From Comamonadaceae bacterium (lineage in GTDB: Bacteria; Pseudomonadota; Gammaproteobacteria; Burkholderiales; Burkholderiaceae_C), in NCBI GenBank assembly GCA_027484575.1, contig JAIXSQ010000013.1:248001-312000 (forward strand): a DNA stretch of 64,000 nucleotides, in the 5' to 3' direction. This document shows positions 1 to 8,797 of this stretch, one piece after another (position 1 is the stretch's first letter; every line of letters begins with the position of its first letter). The translations under genes and the position numbers were made by a program. Below the pieces are notes generated by a model. That model was not told the DNA's origin. It searched no databases and saw only the letters and a program-made list of their open reading frames with translations.

Positions 1-893
1 CCGTGCAGCGGCCGCTCGCAGTACTCGTAGATGCGCACGCCGGCCTTGGCCAGGTGCCCGTACAGCGCGCTGGCGCCCACCTTGACAATCGCCATGTCGG
101 GCGTGCCCTGCAGGATCAGGCGCACGTCGACGCCGCGGCGCGCGGCGCGCCGCAGGTCGCGGATCAGCCGGTAGCCGGGGAAGAAGTAGGCGTTGGCGAT
201 CACGATGCGCTCGCGCGCGGTGCGGATGGCCAGCCGGTAGTGCCGCTCGATGTCGTTGGTGTGGAAGCCGTTGTCGCGCGTCACCAGCGCGGCGCGCGCG
301 CTGCCGGCGCGCGGCAGCTCATGGGGCGCATGCCGGGCCTGGCGGCGCCAGCGCCACCAGCGGCGCGCGGGCGTGTGCCGCGAGCCTGCGGCCAGCGCGG
401 CGTGCACGAAGCGGTGCAGCTCGGCCACGATGGGGCCGCGCATCTCGACCGAATAGTCCTGCTTGGCCTCGGGGCCGTAGTCCGCCAGGTGGTCGGCCGA
501 GTAGTTGATGCCGCCGATGAACGCGGTCTCGCCGTCGACCACCACGATCTTGCGGTGCATGCGGCGCAGCACCTTGGGCCGCCAGCCGAACGGCCGCGGG
601 CCCGGGTCGAACACGTGCAGCCGCACGCCGGCCTGGCACAGCGTGCGGATGTAGCGCTCGGACAGGTCGGGCGAGCCCCAGCCGTCGATGGTCATGTCCA
701 CCTGCACGCCACGGCGTGCGGCCTCGGTGAGCACCGCATGCAGCTGCAGCCCGACCTTGTCCTCGAACAGGATGAAGGTCTCCAGCACCACCTCGCGCTG
801 CGCGGCGGCGATGCGCTCGAACACGCGCGGGAAGAACTCCTCGCCGTTCTCGAGCAGGGTGAAGTCGTTGCCGTCGGTCCAGCGCGGATGCAT
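1..893 (-). CDS. clsB: Cardiolipin synthase ClsB-like phospholipase D (cut by window edge)
   Basis: A phospholipase-D-superfamily enzyme expected to make cardiolipin at the inner membrane by phosphatidyl transfer. The first HKD motif is visible as MHRKIVVVDGETAFIGGIN, with the His near residue 113, matching its place in E. coli ClsB. The upstream region has the family-typical FFPRVFERIAAA stretch. About 297 residues are present; the second HKD motif and the C-terminus lie beyond base 1. The ATG at 893 is the only in-frame start after the stop of the upstream EEP gene, 40 bp away. The EEP-ClsB order matches the E. coli ybhP-clsB-ybhN operon, which supports the assignment. Family call firm; cardiolipin specificity inferred from context. 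Confidence 0.85.
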   Translation of the reverse strand, partial: MHPRWTDGNDFTLLENGEEFFPRVFERIAAAQREVVLETFILFEDKVGLQLHAVLTEAARRGVQVDMTIDGWGSPDLSERYIRTLCQAGVRLHVFDPGPRPFGWRPKVLRRMHRKIVVVDGETAFIGGINYSADHLADYGPEAKQDYSVEMRGPIVAELHRFVHAALAAGSRHTPARRWWRWRRQARHAPHELPRAGSARAALVTRDNGFHTNDIERHYRLAIRTARERIVIANAYFFPGYRLIRDLRRAARRGVDVRLILQGTPDMAIVKVGASALYGHLAKAGVRIYEYCERPLH

Positions 894-933
894 GCGGATG
901 TCCTTCTCGTGGGGGCACTGCGGCGCGGCCGCG

Positions 934-1698
934 CTACAGGTGGATCTCCGCAACCAGCGGGGCGTGGTCGGACAGGTGCGACCAGGGGCGGCGCGGCAGC
1001 ACCACGGGCAGGTGCACCGAGGCGTTGCGCACGTAGATGCGGTCCAGGCACAGCAGCGGCAGCCGGGCCGGGAAGGTGCGCGCGGGAGCGCCGTAGGCAT
1101 GCACGAAGACCTCGCGCAGCCCGGCACCTTCGGCCAGGATCGCGTCGGCCTTCTGCCGCCAGTCGTTGAAGTCGCCCGCCACGATGAGCGGCGCCTGCGC
1201 CGGCACCTCGTCGTTGACCAGCTCGCACAGCAGCTGCAGCTGCTGGCGCCGGTGGTCCTCCGACAGGCCCAGGTGCACGCACACCACGTGCACGTCCATC
1301 GCGCGGCCGGGGATGCGGATCGCGCAGTGCAGCAGGCCCCGCTTCTCGGGCCCGGGCAGCGACACGTCGTGGTTGCGGTGGTGAACGATGGGGAACTTGG
1401 ACATCACGGCATTGCCGTGGTCGCCCTTGGGATAGACCACGTTCTGGCCGTACGCGAACTGCGGCCAGATCTCGTCGGCCAGGAACTCGTAGTGCGGCGT
1501 CTCTGGCCAGCTGCCGGCCCACCTGCGGCTGTGCTCCTCGTGGGTGCCCAGCACCTCCTGCAGGAACACCACGTCGGCCCCCACCTTGCGCACGGCGTCG
1601 CGCAGCTCCGGCAGGATGAACTTCCGGTTGAAGGTGGTGAACCCCTTGTGGGTGTTGACCGTCATGACGGTGAGCGGTGTGTCCGCGGTGGCAGGCAT
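934..1698 (-). CDS. Endonuclease/exonuclease/phosphatase (EEP) family protein, YbhP-like
   Basis: 254-residue protein of the metal-dependent EEP fold. Visible landmarks are VNTHKGF near the N-terminus (metal-site Asn), VVFLQEV (metal-site Glu), [18 protein letters not shown] (the GDFN catalytic motif) and a terminal [11 protein letters not shown] (catalytic SDH). No signal peptide is evident. It is first in a two-gene unit with ClsB, as ybhP is in E. coli. Its substrate is not established; a phosphodiesterase role linked to envelope lipids is only an inference from the neighbour. The start at 1698 (MPATADT) has no clear ribosome binding site. A later ATG (MTVNTHKGF, 15 residues in) is possible. 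Confidence 0.85.
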   Translation of the reverse strand: MPATADTPLTVMTVNTHKGFTTFNRKFILPELRDAVRKVGADVVFLQEVLGTHEEHSRRWAGSWPETPHYEFLADEIWPQFAYGQNVVYPKGDHGNAVMSKFPIVHHRNHDVSLPGPEKRGLLHCAIRIPGRAMDVHVVCVHLGLSEDHRRQQLQLLCELVNDEVPAQAPLIVAGDFNDWRQKADAILAEGAGLREVFVHAYGAPARTFPARLPLLCLDRIYVRNASVHLPVVLPRRPWSHLSDHAPLVAEIHL

Positions 1699-1833
1699 GC
1701 GGTGGCAGGCAGTCGATCTCGGGACATTCGACCGCCGGGCTAGCGCTGCGGCTGTAGGACCCGGGGGGCAGGGCACGTGCGGGATGGCACGAAGGGGCTG
1801 TCTGCATGCGCCCCCGCGCGGCGTGCGCCGGCC

Positions 1834-1839
1834 CAGAAT
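1834..1839 (+). promoter_or_regulatory. Candidate -10 box (CAGAAT) for pagL
   Basis: CAGAAT ends 9 bases before the pagL ATG. No convincing -35 or Shine-Dalgarno sequence is visible, so transcription would begin almost at the start codon. One of ten such arrangements in this window. Confidence 0.35.
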
Positions 1840-1848
1840 GGCCGAGCC

Positions 1849-2433
1849 ATGAACGCACCTCGCCCCGATCCCCAGCGACGCGCTCTGACCCGACTGCCGG
1901 GAGTGCTCGTCGCCTTGGGCTGCATGCACGGCGCACTGCATGCGCAGGCGCCCGACGCCGCACGGTCCGTGTTCGTGCAGGCGGGTGCCGGCGAGTCGTC
2001 GGTCGAGGTGCTCGGGATCGGCGTGCGGTTGCCGCTGGGCTGGCAGCGGCCCGCGGGTGGCGGCGTGCTGAGCCTGCAACTGCAGGCCTTCGCCAGCCAC
2101 TGGCGCACGCCGCCTGCCACGGGCGGGGGGCACCGGGACTTGGTGCAGCTGGGCGCCGTGCCCCTGCTGCGCTGGCGCGGCGACGGCGGCCGCTCGCCGT
2201 GGTTCCTGGAAGGCGGCATCGGCGTGTCGGTGCTCGACCGTCGGCTGGAGACGCCGTCCAAGACCTTCTCGACCCGCTGGAACTTCAGCGACACGCTGGC
2301 GGCGGGCTTCAACTGGGGCGACGCCCGTCAGCACGAGCTGAGCCTGCGCTGGCAGCACACCTCCAACGGCGGCTCGAACCACCCCAACCCGGGCCTGGAT
2401 GTGGGGATGGTGCGGTACGCGGTGCGGTTCTGA
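1849..2433 (+). CDS. pagL: Lipid A 3-O-deacylase PagL-like outer-membrane protein
   Basis: 194 residues with an N-terminal signal sequence (hydrophobic [17 protein letters not shown], cleavage likely before QAPDA). The mature part is made of short alternating strands ending in an aromatic residue (YAVRF), as in a small outer-membrane beta barrel. The C-terminal [19 protein letters not shown] matches the PagL active-site region (His-x-Ser followed by Asn). PagL removes the 3-linked acyl chain from lipid A in the outer leaflet and so remodels LPS. Divergent from the EEP/clsB unit. The ATG at 1849 follows a -10-like box by 9 bases. Family assignment good; activity not tested. Confidence 0.8.
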   Translation: MNAPRPDPQRRALTRLPGVLVALGCMHGALHAQAPDAARSVFVQAGAGESSVEVLGIGVRLPLGWQRPAGGGVLSLQLQAFASHWRTPPATGGGHRDLVQLGAVPLLRWRGDGGRSPWFLEGGIGVSVLDRRLETPSKTFSTRWNFSDTLAAGFNWGDARQHELSLRWQHTSNGGSNHPNPGLDVGMVRYAVRF

Positions 2434-2468
2434 GCCGTTGCTGTCAGCGCTGCTGGCCGTGGCGCGCC

Positions 2469-2951
2469 TTACCCGCGGTGGTGACCGCTGCGCCCCGCCC
2501 CATGCCGCTCGAACATCCGCGCCGTCTCGGCATCGAAGGTCTTCTTCTGCTCCGGCGCGAGCTGCGCGTAGAAGGCCTTGGTCGCTTCGGCGCGGCGGTC
2601 CATCTCGGCGTTGCGCTGGGTGCGCAGCGCGCGCATCTGGTCCAGGCGGTCGGGCGTGGGCAGTTGCGCCAGGGCCTGCGGGTCCGGGTGGGGCGGCTGG
2701 CCTTGCGGGCGCAGCGCGTTGGTGTAGCTGGTCCAGGCCGGCTCCTGCGCCGGGGTCAGCTGCAGCTTCTGCTTGAGCTCACCCAGCCGGGCCTGCATGC
2801 GCTCGGCCATCCGGGCCGGGTCGTGCATGCGGCCATGGGCCTGTGGGCCGGGGCCACCGGCCGGCGGCGCGGGCGGGGTCTGGGCGTGGGCGGCGACGCC
2901 CAGGCCGGCGAGCAGGGAGGCGAGAACGAGGTGCTTGCGCAGGGAGGTCAT
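2469..2951 (-). CDS. Periplasmic Spy/CpxP-like LTxxQ-motif protein
   Basis: 160 residues with a clear signal peptide ([17 protein letters not shown], then QTPPAPP). The mature chain is helical, charged and methionine-rich ([19 protein letters not shown]). It carries two copies of the LTxxQ-type signature: [11 protein letters not shown] near residue 66 and LAPEQKKTF near residue 137. The family includes the chaperone Spy and the envelope-stress modulator CpxP, and the likely job here is periplasmic chaperoning or metal/envelope stress. The start at 2951 has a good Shine-Dalgarno (AAGGAA). It is convergent with pagL, with only 35 bp between stops. No two-component genes adjoin it, so its regulator is unknown. 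Confidence 0.8.
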   Translation of the reverse strand: MTSLRKHLVLASLLAGLGVAAHAQTPPAPPAGGPGPQAHGRMHDPARMAERMQARLGELKQKLQLTPAQEPAWTSYTNALRPQGQPPHPDPQALAQLPTPDRLDQMRALRTQRNAEMDRRAEATKAFYAQLAPEQKKTFDAETARMFERHGAGRSGHHRG

Positions 2952-3072
2952 GTCGGTTTCCTTTCGCGGTGACCACCGGGAGTCCCTTCCCGGATGCAGG
3001 CAGTCTGGGCGCGTGCCGTCAACTGCGCGTGGCCCGCGCGTCACCGCCGTGTAAATCCCCGGCGCCAGCCGC

Positions 3073-3951
3073 TCAGGCGAACAGCCCGGCCTGGAAGTCG
3101 TGCACCGCCTGGATCAGCTCCTCGCGCGTGTTCATCACGAACGGGCCGTACTGCGCGATTGCCTCCTTCAGCGGCCGCCCCGCGACGAGCAGCGCGCGCG
3201 GCGCCGTGGCGCTGCCGGCCGCCGGGCGCAGCCGCACGCCGTCGCCCTGCTGCTGCAGGATCGCCATGCGCCCCGAGGGCACGGCCTGCGCGCTGCCGTC
3301 GGCCCCCACCACCTCGAGCGTGCCGCGGTAGGGCACGACGAAGGCGTTGTGACCAGCGGGCAGCGGCTGCTCGAACACCTGGGCGGTGTCGGCGCCGAAG
3401 TGCAGGTCGAGGACAAGCGGCTCGGTCACCGGCCGCTGCACGCTGCCGTCGACGCCGTGGCTGCGGCCGGCCACCACGCGCACGAACACGCCGGACGGCG
3501 TGCGCAACTCGGGGATCTCGGACGACTGGATGTCGCGGTACCAGGGGTCGCAGAGCTTGTCGCGCGCGGGCAGGTTGAGCCACAGCTGGAAGCCCTCCAT
3601 GCGCCCTTCTTCCTGCTCGGGGAGTTCGCTGTGCACCAGGCCGCGCCCGGCGGTCATCCACTGCACGCCGCCGTTGCGCAGCAGGCCCTCGTGGCCCGCG
3701 CTGTCGCGGTGGCGCATGCGGCCTTCGATCATGTACGTCACGGTCTCGAAGCCGCGGTGCGGATGGTCGGGGAAGCCCGCGCCGTAGTCGTCGGGGTCGT
3801 CGCTCGCGAAGTTGTCGAGCATGAGGAAGGGATCGAGCCGCCGCTGCAGGTTCTGGGTGAGCAGGCGCGTGAGCTTGACGCCGGCGCCGTCGGAGGTGGG
3901 CTGGCCGGCCACGAGGCGCTCGAGGGCGCGGGGCGAAGTCACGGTGTCCAT
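3073..3951 (-). CDS. Pirin family protein (cupin fold)
   Basis: 292 residues, the usual pirin length, with two cupin domains. The N-terminal domain carries the metal site: FPDHPHRGFETVTYM (two His) and LVHSELPEQEEG (His and Glu). The C-terminal domain carries PLPAGHNAFVVPYRG and ends with GPFVMNTREELIQAV, typical of pirins. Bacterial pirins have been linked to quercetinase activity and to redox or metabolic regulation, so the function here is uncertain. The start at 3951 (MDTVTSPRALERLV) matches the family N-terminus. A frame open further upstream lacks family homology and would overlap the divergent small gene at 4087. Confidence 0.85.
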   Translation of the reverse strand: MDTVTSPRALERLVAGQPTSDGAGVKLTRLLTQNLQRRLDPFLMLDNFASDDPDDYGAGFPDHPHRGFETVTYMIEGRMRHRDSAGHEGLLRNGGVQWMTAGRGLVHSELPEQEEGRMEGFQLWLNLPARDKLCDPWYRDIQSSEIPELRTPSGVFVRVVAGRSHGVDGSVQRPVTEPLVLDLHFGADTAQVFEQPLPAGHNAFVVPYRGTLEVVGADGSAQAVPSGRMAILQQQGDGVRLRPAAGSATAPRALLVAGRPLKEAIAQYGPFVMNTREELIQAVHDFQAGLFA

Positions 3952-4086
3952 CGCCCGATTGGAGCCGAAGTCGCAAGGCCATGGCGGCGGTGGTCCTGCC
4001 CGGGGGAAGGGCCTGCGCCGACGCCAGCGTGCCGCGCACCGCGCCAGCCTCGTGGGGTGGCCCGCGGTGGGCCGAAGGAGATGTCG

Positions 4087-4299
4087 ATGGAGAGCACCCT
4101 GCAGCGCCTCAAGCGGTTCGACGCCCAGCGCCCGAGCCTGCCCGGCGAACACCTGATGACCCTGGCGGCCGGCCTGGGGCTGTGGCGCAGCGCGCGGAAC
4201 CGCTCGGGCTGGGGGCGGGCGGCCGCCCTGGCGGCGGCGCTGGCGCTCGTGGCCCGCGCGGCGAGCGGGCGTGACGGCGTGCGGCGCTTCATGCGCTGA
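4087..4299 (+). CDS. Small hypothetical protein, possibly membrane-associated
   Basis: 70 residues that I do not recognise. The N-terminal half is charged (TLQRLKRFDAQRPSLPGEH). A central segment LMTLAAGLGLW and an Ala/Leu-rich stretch (AAALAAALALVARAA) could form one weak membrane helix. The C-terminus is basic. The start is chosen at the second ATG because AAGGAG at 4075-4080 sits 6 bases before it; the ATG at 4081 would leave no spacing. It is divergent from pirin and followed by a palindromic repeat. Codon use is G/C-ending, like its neighbours, which supports a real gene. Confidence 0.6.
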   Translation: MESTLQRLKRFDAQRPSLPGEHLMTLAAGLGLWRSARNRSGWGRAAALAAALALVARAASGRDGVRRFMR

Positions 4300-4320
4300 G
4301 CGCGACGGCCGCCGCCAAGT

Positions 4321-4390
4321 CACTGGGCCCCGGCCTGCGCCGGGGCGACGACCACACGACCGTCATCCCGGCGAAGGCCGGGAACCAGTG
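4321..4390. repeat. REP-like palindromic repeat, site 1
   Basis: About 70 bp of nested inverted repeats. Outer arms CACTGG (4321-4326) and CCAGTG (4385-4390) enclose two hairpins, CCCCGGCCTGCGCCGGGG and CCCGGCGAAGGCCGGG, the second preceded by CGTCAT. The CGTCAT-plus-GC-hairpin core recurs at 24621-24703, 29267-29480 and 55168-55243. It lies between the 3' ends of convergent genes. Confidence 0.7.
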
Positions 4391-4423
4391 CCGTTCAGCG
4401 GCGGCCGCCAGCCACCGCGTCCC

Positions 4424-5533
4424 TCACCCGGCCAGCGTCGGGTAGTCCGTGTACCCCTGGGCGCCGCCGCCGTAGAACGTGGTCTTGTCCGCCTTGGCCA
4501 GCGGCGCGCCGGCGCGCAGGCGCTCGACGAGGTCGGGGTTGGCGATGAAGGGGCGGCCGAAGGCCACCAGGTCCGCGCCCTGCGCGACGGCGGTGTCGGC
4601 CAGGGTGCCGTCGTAGCCGTTGTTGACCATCCAGGCGCCGGTGCCGCCCGCCTCGCGGTACAGGCGGCGCAGGGCGTCGTAGTCGAACGGGCGGTCGGGC
4701 AGCTCGCGCGGGCCGCCGGTGGAGCCCTCGATCACGTGCACGTAGGCCAGGCCCAGCGGCGCCAGCTGGCGCACCACGTGCTCGAACAGCGCCTGCGGCT
4801 CGGGGTCGTGCACGTCGTTGGCCGGCGTCACCGGCGACAGCCGGATGCCCACGCGGCCGCCGCCGCCCAGCGCGTCGACCACGGCGCGCGTGACCTCCAG
4901 CAGCAGGCGGGCGCGGTTGGCGATCGAGCCGCCGTAGTCGTCGGTGCGCTGGTTGCTGCCGCGCTTGAGGAACTGGTCGATCAGGTAGCCGTTGGCCGCA
5001 TGGATCTCCACGCCGTCGAAGCCGGCGGTCTTGACCGCGTGCAGCGCGGCATGGGCGAAGTCGTGCACGATGCCCGGCAGCTCCTCGGCCGCCAGCGCGC
5101 GCGGCGCCGAGGTGTCGACGAAGCTGCCCTGGCCGTCCTTGATCAGGTAGGTCTTGGTCCTGGCGGCGATGGCCGAGGGCGCGACCGGGGCCTGGCCGCC
5201 GGGCTGCAGGTCCACGTGCGAGACGCGCCCCACATGCCACAGCTGGCAGACGATGCGGCCGCCCTCGGCGTGCACGGCGCCGGTGACGCGCTTCCAGCCG
5301 TCGAGCTGTTCGGTGCCGTACAGGCCGGGCACGTCGGCATAGCCCTGGCCCTGGTGGCTCACGGCGGTGGCCTCGGAGATGAGCAGGCCGGCGCTGGCGC
5401 GCTGCGCGTAGTAGGTGGCCATCAGCGGCGTGGGGATCGCACCGGGCGCGCGGTTGCGCGTGAGCGGCGCCATCACGATGCGGTTGGGCAGTTGCAGGTC
5501 GCCTGCGACGGCGGGTTCGAACAGGGAGGGCAT
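4424..5533 (-). CDS. Old Yellow Enzyme family FMN oxidoreductase (NemA-like)
   Basis: 369 residues, matching N-ethylmaleimide reductase (about 365). A TIM barrel that binds FMN and uses NAD(P)H to reduce activated alkenes, nitro-compounds or nitrate esters. Seen: IVMAPLTRNRA at the N-terminus, CQLWHVGRVSH, GVEIHAANGYLIDQFL (the His/Asn/Tyr active-site set) and NQRTDDYGGSIANRARLLLEV, all typical of the NemA/OPR branch. It ends YPTLAG. The start at 5533 (MPSLFEP) fits the family N-terminus. Divergent from the MFS gene at 5665. The physiological substrate cannot be read from sequence. Confidence 0.9.
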   Translation of the reverse strand: MPSLFEPAVAGDLQLPNRIVMAPLTRNRAPGAIPTPLMATYYAQRASAGLLISEATAVSHQGQGYADVPGLYGTEQLDGWKRVTGAVHAEGGRIVCQLWHVGRVSHVDLQPGGQAPVAPSAIAARTKTYLIKDGQGSFVDTSAPRALAAEELPGIVHDFAHAALHAVKTAGFDGVEIHAANGYLIDQFLKRGSNQRTDDYGGSIANRARLLLEVTRAVVDALGGGGRVGIRLSPVTPANDVHDPEPQALFEHVVRQLAPLGLAYVHVIEGSTGGPRELPDRPFDYDALRRLYREAGGTGAWMVNNGYDGTLADTAVAQGADLVAFGRPFIANPDLVERLRAGAPLAKADKTTFYGGGAQGYTDYPTLAG

Positions 5534-5649
5534 GGGACGGTCTCTCGCGGTCGGAATCGTTGGAATGGGGTGCGGCGGGGCCCGCAGTGTGGCCCGCCCG
5601 CGGCCGGCCGGGGTCGGCGCGGGGGCCGGATTGTGGCCGGACCGCAGGC

Positions 5650-5655
5650 GACAAT
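5650..5655 (+). promoter_or_regulatory. Candidate -10 box (GACAAT) for the MFS gene
   Basis: GACAAT ends 9 bases before the ATG at 5665. There is no Shine-Dalgarno in between and no clear -35. Suggests a leaderless or near-leaderless mRNA. Confidence 0.4.
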
Positions 5656-5664
5656 GCCCGCCGC

Positions 5665-6879
5665 ATGCCGATACCCCCACCCACCCTGCCGCATCTGCGG
5701 CTGGCACTGGCCCTGTCGCTGGGCGCGGCGGTGTCGCTGGGCATCACGCGCTTCGCCTACGGCCTGCTGCTGCCGCCGATGCGCGCCGACCTGGGCTGGA
5801 GCTACACCCTGGCCGGGGCGATGAACACCGGCAATGCGCTGGGCTACCTGCTGGGCGCGCTGGCCACGCCCTGGCTGATGCAGCGGCTGGGCCCGACACG
5901 GCTGCTGCTCGGCGGCGCGGCGCTGGCCAGCGTGTGCATGGCGCTGACCGGCTTCTTCACCGACGCTGGCCCGCTGCTGGGCCAGCGCATCGCGGCCGGC
6001 GTGGCCAGCGCCTTCCTGTTCATCGCCGGCGGCCTGCTGGCGGCGCGGCTGGGCGCGCTGCAGCCACGGCGCGCCGGCCTGCTGCTGGGCCTGTACTACG
6101 GCGGCACCGGCTTCGGCATTGCGGGCTCGGCGCTGCTGGTGCCGGCGGTGCTCGCGGCGGCCCAGGGCCGGCCGCATGCGTGGGCCTGGGCCTGGTGGGC
6201 GCTGGCCGTGGCGTGCGCGCTCGCCACCGCGCTGCTGGCCTGGCCCGCGCGCGTGCTCGCCGCGGCGTCCGGGCAGGCGCCGGCCGCCGCCGGGGCGCCC
6301 GAGGGCCGGCCCTTCGCGGTGCGCGACTTCCTGCCCGGGTTGGCCGGCTACGCGATGTTCGGCGTGGGCTACATCGGCTACATGACCTTCGTGATCGCGC
6401 TGCTGCGCGAACAGGGCGTGGGCGGGACGGGCATCACCACCTTCTACGCGCTGCTGGGCCTGGCGGTGGTGGCCTCCTCGCGCATCTGGGCCGGGCTGCT
6501 GGACCGCCACCGCGGCGGCGCGCCGCTGGCCCTGCTCAACGCCCTGCTGGGCGTGGCCACGCTGCTGCCGGCGGTCACGTCGGCGTGGCCGCTGGTGCTG
6601 GCCTCGGGCCTGCTGTTCGGGGGCGTGTTCCTGTCGGTGGTGGCGTCGACCACCGCGCTGGTGCGGCACAACCTGGCGCCCGTCCACTGGGCCACGGGCA
6701 TCAGCGCCTTCACCATCGTGTTCGCGGCCGGGCAGATCGTCGGGCCCACGGTGGTGGGCTGGATCGCCGACGGCCCGGGGGGCCTGGCGCGCGGGCTGGC
6801 CGTGTCGGCCGCCGCGCTGTGGCTGGGGGCGGCGCTGGCCTGGCGCCAGCGGCCGCTGCCGCGCACCGCCCCCGCCTGA
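5665..6879 (+). CDS. YbfB/YjiJ-family MFS transporter
   Basis: 404 residues with about twelve hydrophobic segments. The N-terminal signature SLGITRFAYGLLLPPMRADL followed by NTGNALGYLLGALATPWLM is characteristic of the YbfB/YjiJ branch of the major facilitator superfamily. A loop near residues 205-222 (SGQAPAAAGAPEGRPFAVRD) separates the two six-helix halves. Substrates of this branch are largely unknown; export of a small organic compound is plausible. Divergent from the OYE gene. Its stop is 3 bp from the stop of the convergent gstA. Inner-membrane location is inferred from hydrophobicity. Confidence 0.85.
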   Translation: MPIPPPTLPHLRLALALSLGAAVSLGITRFAYGLLLPPMRADLGWSYTLAGAMNTGNALGYLLGALATPWLMQRLGPTRLLLGGAALASVCMALTGFFTDAGPLLGQRIAAGVASAFLFIAGGLLAARLGALQPRRAGLLLGLYYGGTGFGIAGSALLVPAVLAAAQGRPHAWAWAWWALAVACALATALLAWPARVLAAASGQAPAAAGAPEGRPFAVRDFLPGLAGYAMFGVGYIGYMTFVIALLREQGVGGTGITTFYALLGLAVVASSRIWAGLLDRHRGGAPLALLNALLGVATLLPAVTSAWPLVLASGLLFGGVFLSVVASTTALVRHNLAPVHWATGISAFTIVFAAGQIVGPTVVGWIADGPGGLARGLAVSAAALWLGAALAWRQRPLPRTAPA

Positions 6880-6882
6880 GGC

Positions 6883-7491
6883 TTACTTGAGCAGGCCTTC
6901 GGCGCGCATCGCTTCCTGCACCGCCGGGCGGGCCTGCATGCGCTCGCGGAAGGCCACCAGGTTCTTCAGGCCGGAGATGTCGATCTGCATCGGCACCGTC
7001 CAGTTGCTGACGGTGAACAGGTAGGCGTCGGCCACGCTGAAGTGCTCGCCCATCAGGTAATCCTTGCCGGCGAGCTGCGCGTCGACGTAGGCGAAGCGGC
7101 CGGCCAGGCGCTCGCGGTAGATCGCCTTGCCTTCCTCGGGCATCGCGGGGTGGAACAGCGGCGAGAACGACTTGTGCAGCTCGGTGCCGATGAAGGTCAG
7201 CCACTCCTGCAGGCGGTAGCGCGGCAGCGTGCCGTTGGCCGGGGCCAGGTTCTTCGTGGGCACCTGGTCGGCGACGTACTGCACGATCGCCGGGCCTTCG
7301 CGCAGGCGGGTGCCGTCGTCCAGCTCCAGCATCGGCACGTAGCCCAGCGGGTTGATGCCGTAGTAGTCGGTGCCGTCCTGCAGCTTGTGGGTCTTGGTGC
7401 TGGCCAGCACGGGCTCGAAGGCCAGGCCGGCCTCGCGCAGGACGATGTGGGGGGACAGCGAGCAGGCGCCGGGCGAGTAGTACAGCTTCAT
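6883..7491 (-). CDS. gstA: Glutathione S-transferase GstA (beta class)
   Basis: 202 residues, nearly the length of E. coli GstA (201). Cytosolic enzyme that conjugates glutathione to electrophiles or reduces peroxides. N-terminal thioredoxin-fold domain: MKLYYSPGACSLSPHIVLRE with Cys10, and a glutathione-site EGPAIVQYV. The C-terminal helical domain has TFIGTELHKSFSPLF with His106. Cys10 and His106 are the residues that act in beta-class enzymes. GGAAGAG lies about 10 bases before the ATG. It stands alone between convergent MFS and divergent AsmA genes. Confidence 0.92.
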   Translation of the reverse strand: MKLYYSPGACSLSPHIVLREAGLAFEPVLASTKTHKLQDGTDYYGINPLGYVPMLELDDGTRLREGPAIVQYVADQVPTKNLAPANGTLPRYRLQEWLTFIGTELHKSFSPLFHPAMPEEGKAIYRERLAGRFAYVDAQLAGKDYLMGEHFSVADAYLFTVSNWTVPMQIDISGLKNLVAFRERMQARPAVQEAMRAEGLLK

Positions 7492-7554
7492 GGGGGTGTC
7501 TCTTCCAGGGAACGGGAGGCGGATGCTAGCCGTGTCCCGGCAAACGTGCAGGGC

Positions 7555-7560
7555 GACAAT
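7555..7560 (+). promoter_or_regulatory. Candidate -10 box (GACAAT) for the AsmA-like gene
   Basis: GACAAT ends 8 bases before the ATG at 7569, with no Shine-Dalgarno between. Same arrangement as upstream of the MFS, recQ and metH-N genes. Confidence 0.4.
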
Positions 7561-7568
7561 CGGCGCCC

Positions 7569-8783
7569 ATGAAGCCCTGGCTGAAGTGGACGTCGATCGC
7601 GGGCGCGGGCCTGCTGGCCCTGGGCGCCTTGGGCATGGCTGGCCTGTGGCGCTGGGCCGGCAGCGACGACTTCCGCAGCCGCGCCGCGCAGGCCGCCAGC
7701 CAGGCGGCGGGCGTGCCCGTGACGCTGGGCCGCATCGAGCTCGCCCTGTGGCCGCTGCCGGGCATCGCGCTGCACGAGGTGCGGGTGGCCACGCAGCCGC
7801 CGCTGTCGCTGCGGCAGGTCGATGCGCGGCCCGCCTGGGGCGCACTGGCCGTGGGACGGCCGCAGCTGGACACGCTGCTGGTGCGCGAGGCGCAGCTGCC
7901 CCAGCAGGCCCTGCTGGCGCTGGCGGCCCGCGCGCCGTCGGCACCCCGTGCCGCGGGCGACACGCCGTCGACGCCTGCCGCCGACCTGCTGCCGCGCCGC
8001 ATCCTGCTGCGGCAGGTGACCTGGGTCGATGCGGCCGGCCGGCCGCTGACCGTGGATGCCGACATCGCGTTCGCCGGCGAGCCGCTGCCGCAGGAGGCGC
8101 GCATCGACGTGGTGGGTGGCCGCTACGCCGGCGCCAAGGCGCGGCTGGTGCGCGAGCCGGCGGCCTGGCAGCTGCGCGCCGAGGTCGGCGGCGGCACCGT
8201 CACCGGGCCCTTGCGGCTGCAGCCGCAGCCAGGGGGCGCGTGGCGCTTCGGCGGCGAGCTGGCCATCGACGGCGTGGAGGTGTCGGCGCTCACGGCCCCG
8301 GCGCGCACCCTCACCGGCCGGCTGCAGGCGCGCAGCACGCTGGCGGCCGAGTTCCGCGAGCCGGCCGAGCTGGCGCAGGTGCTGCGCACCCAGACGCGGT
8401 TCACGGTGCGCAACGCGGTGGTCCATGGCGTGGACTTGGCGCAGGCGGTGCGCACGCTGGGCATCAGCCGCAGCGGCGACACGGCGCTGGACACGCTCAC
8501 CGGCGACGTGGCCACCCGCGGGCCGGTGGTGCAGCTGACCCACCTGGTCGCCTCCAGCGGGATGCTGCAGGCGACGGGGCAGGTGACGCTGCAGGCCGAC
8601 AAGCGGCTGGCGGGCCGCGTCGATGCGTCGCTGGGCGGTGCGCTGGGCGTGCCGCTCGCGGTGGCCGGCACCCTGGACAAGCCCGAGGTGAGCCCCGCGG
8701 GCATCAAGCTGCCCGGCAGCGATGCCGCCGCCAGCGTGGGCAAGTCGATCGGCGACGGGCTGCGGGGGCTGTTCGGGCGCTGA
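7569..8783 (+). CDS. AsmA-like protein
   Basis: 404 residues. An N-terminal signal anchor (SIAGAGLLALGALGMAGLW) is followed by VPVTLGRIELALWPLPGIALHEVRV, the AsmA-type opening. The C-terminal half has repeated short beta strands (VQLTHLVASSGMLQATGQVTL), as in the AsmA/DUF748 lipid-transfer-like proteins that span or face the periplasm. Members affect phospholipid transport and outer-membrane assembly; the precise role here is inferred. The last residues, GDGLRGLFGR, are nearly repeated at the end of the unrelated secreted protein at 20123. Single gene facing a convergent aldolase gene. Confidence 0.8.
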   Translation: MKPWLKWTSIAGAGLLALGALGMAGLWRWAGSDDFRSRAAQAASQAAGVPVTLGRIELALWPLPGIALHEVRVATQPPLSLRQVDARPAWGALAVGRPQLDTLLVREAQLPQQALLALAARAPSAPRAAGDTPSTPAADLLPRRILLRQVTWVDAAGRPLTVDADIAFAGEPLPQEARIDVVGGRYAGAKARLVREPAAWQLRAEVGGGTVTGPLRLQPQPGGAWRFGGELAIDGVEVSALTAPARTLTGRLQARSTLAAEFREPAELAQVLRTQTRFTVRNAVVHGVDLAQAVRTLGISRSGDTALDTLTGDVATRGPVVQLTHLVASSGMLQATGQVTLQADKRLAGRVDASLGGALGVPLAVAGTLDKPEVSPAGIKLPGSDAAASVGKSIGDGLRGLFGR

Positions 8784-8797
8784 GCGCCCGGCGCGCC

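Noticed and set aside
3..1743. Long plus-strand open frames across the clsB/EEP region
   Set aside because: They are antisense to two clear gene families, have Gln/His/Ala/Arg-rich shadow composition and no motifs. At this G+C content the reverse frames stay open by chance.
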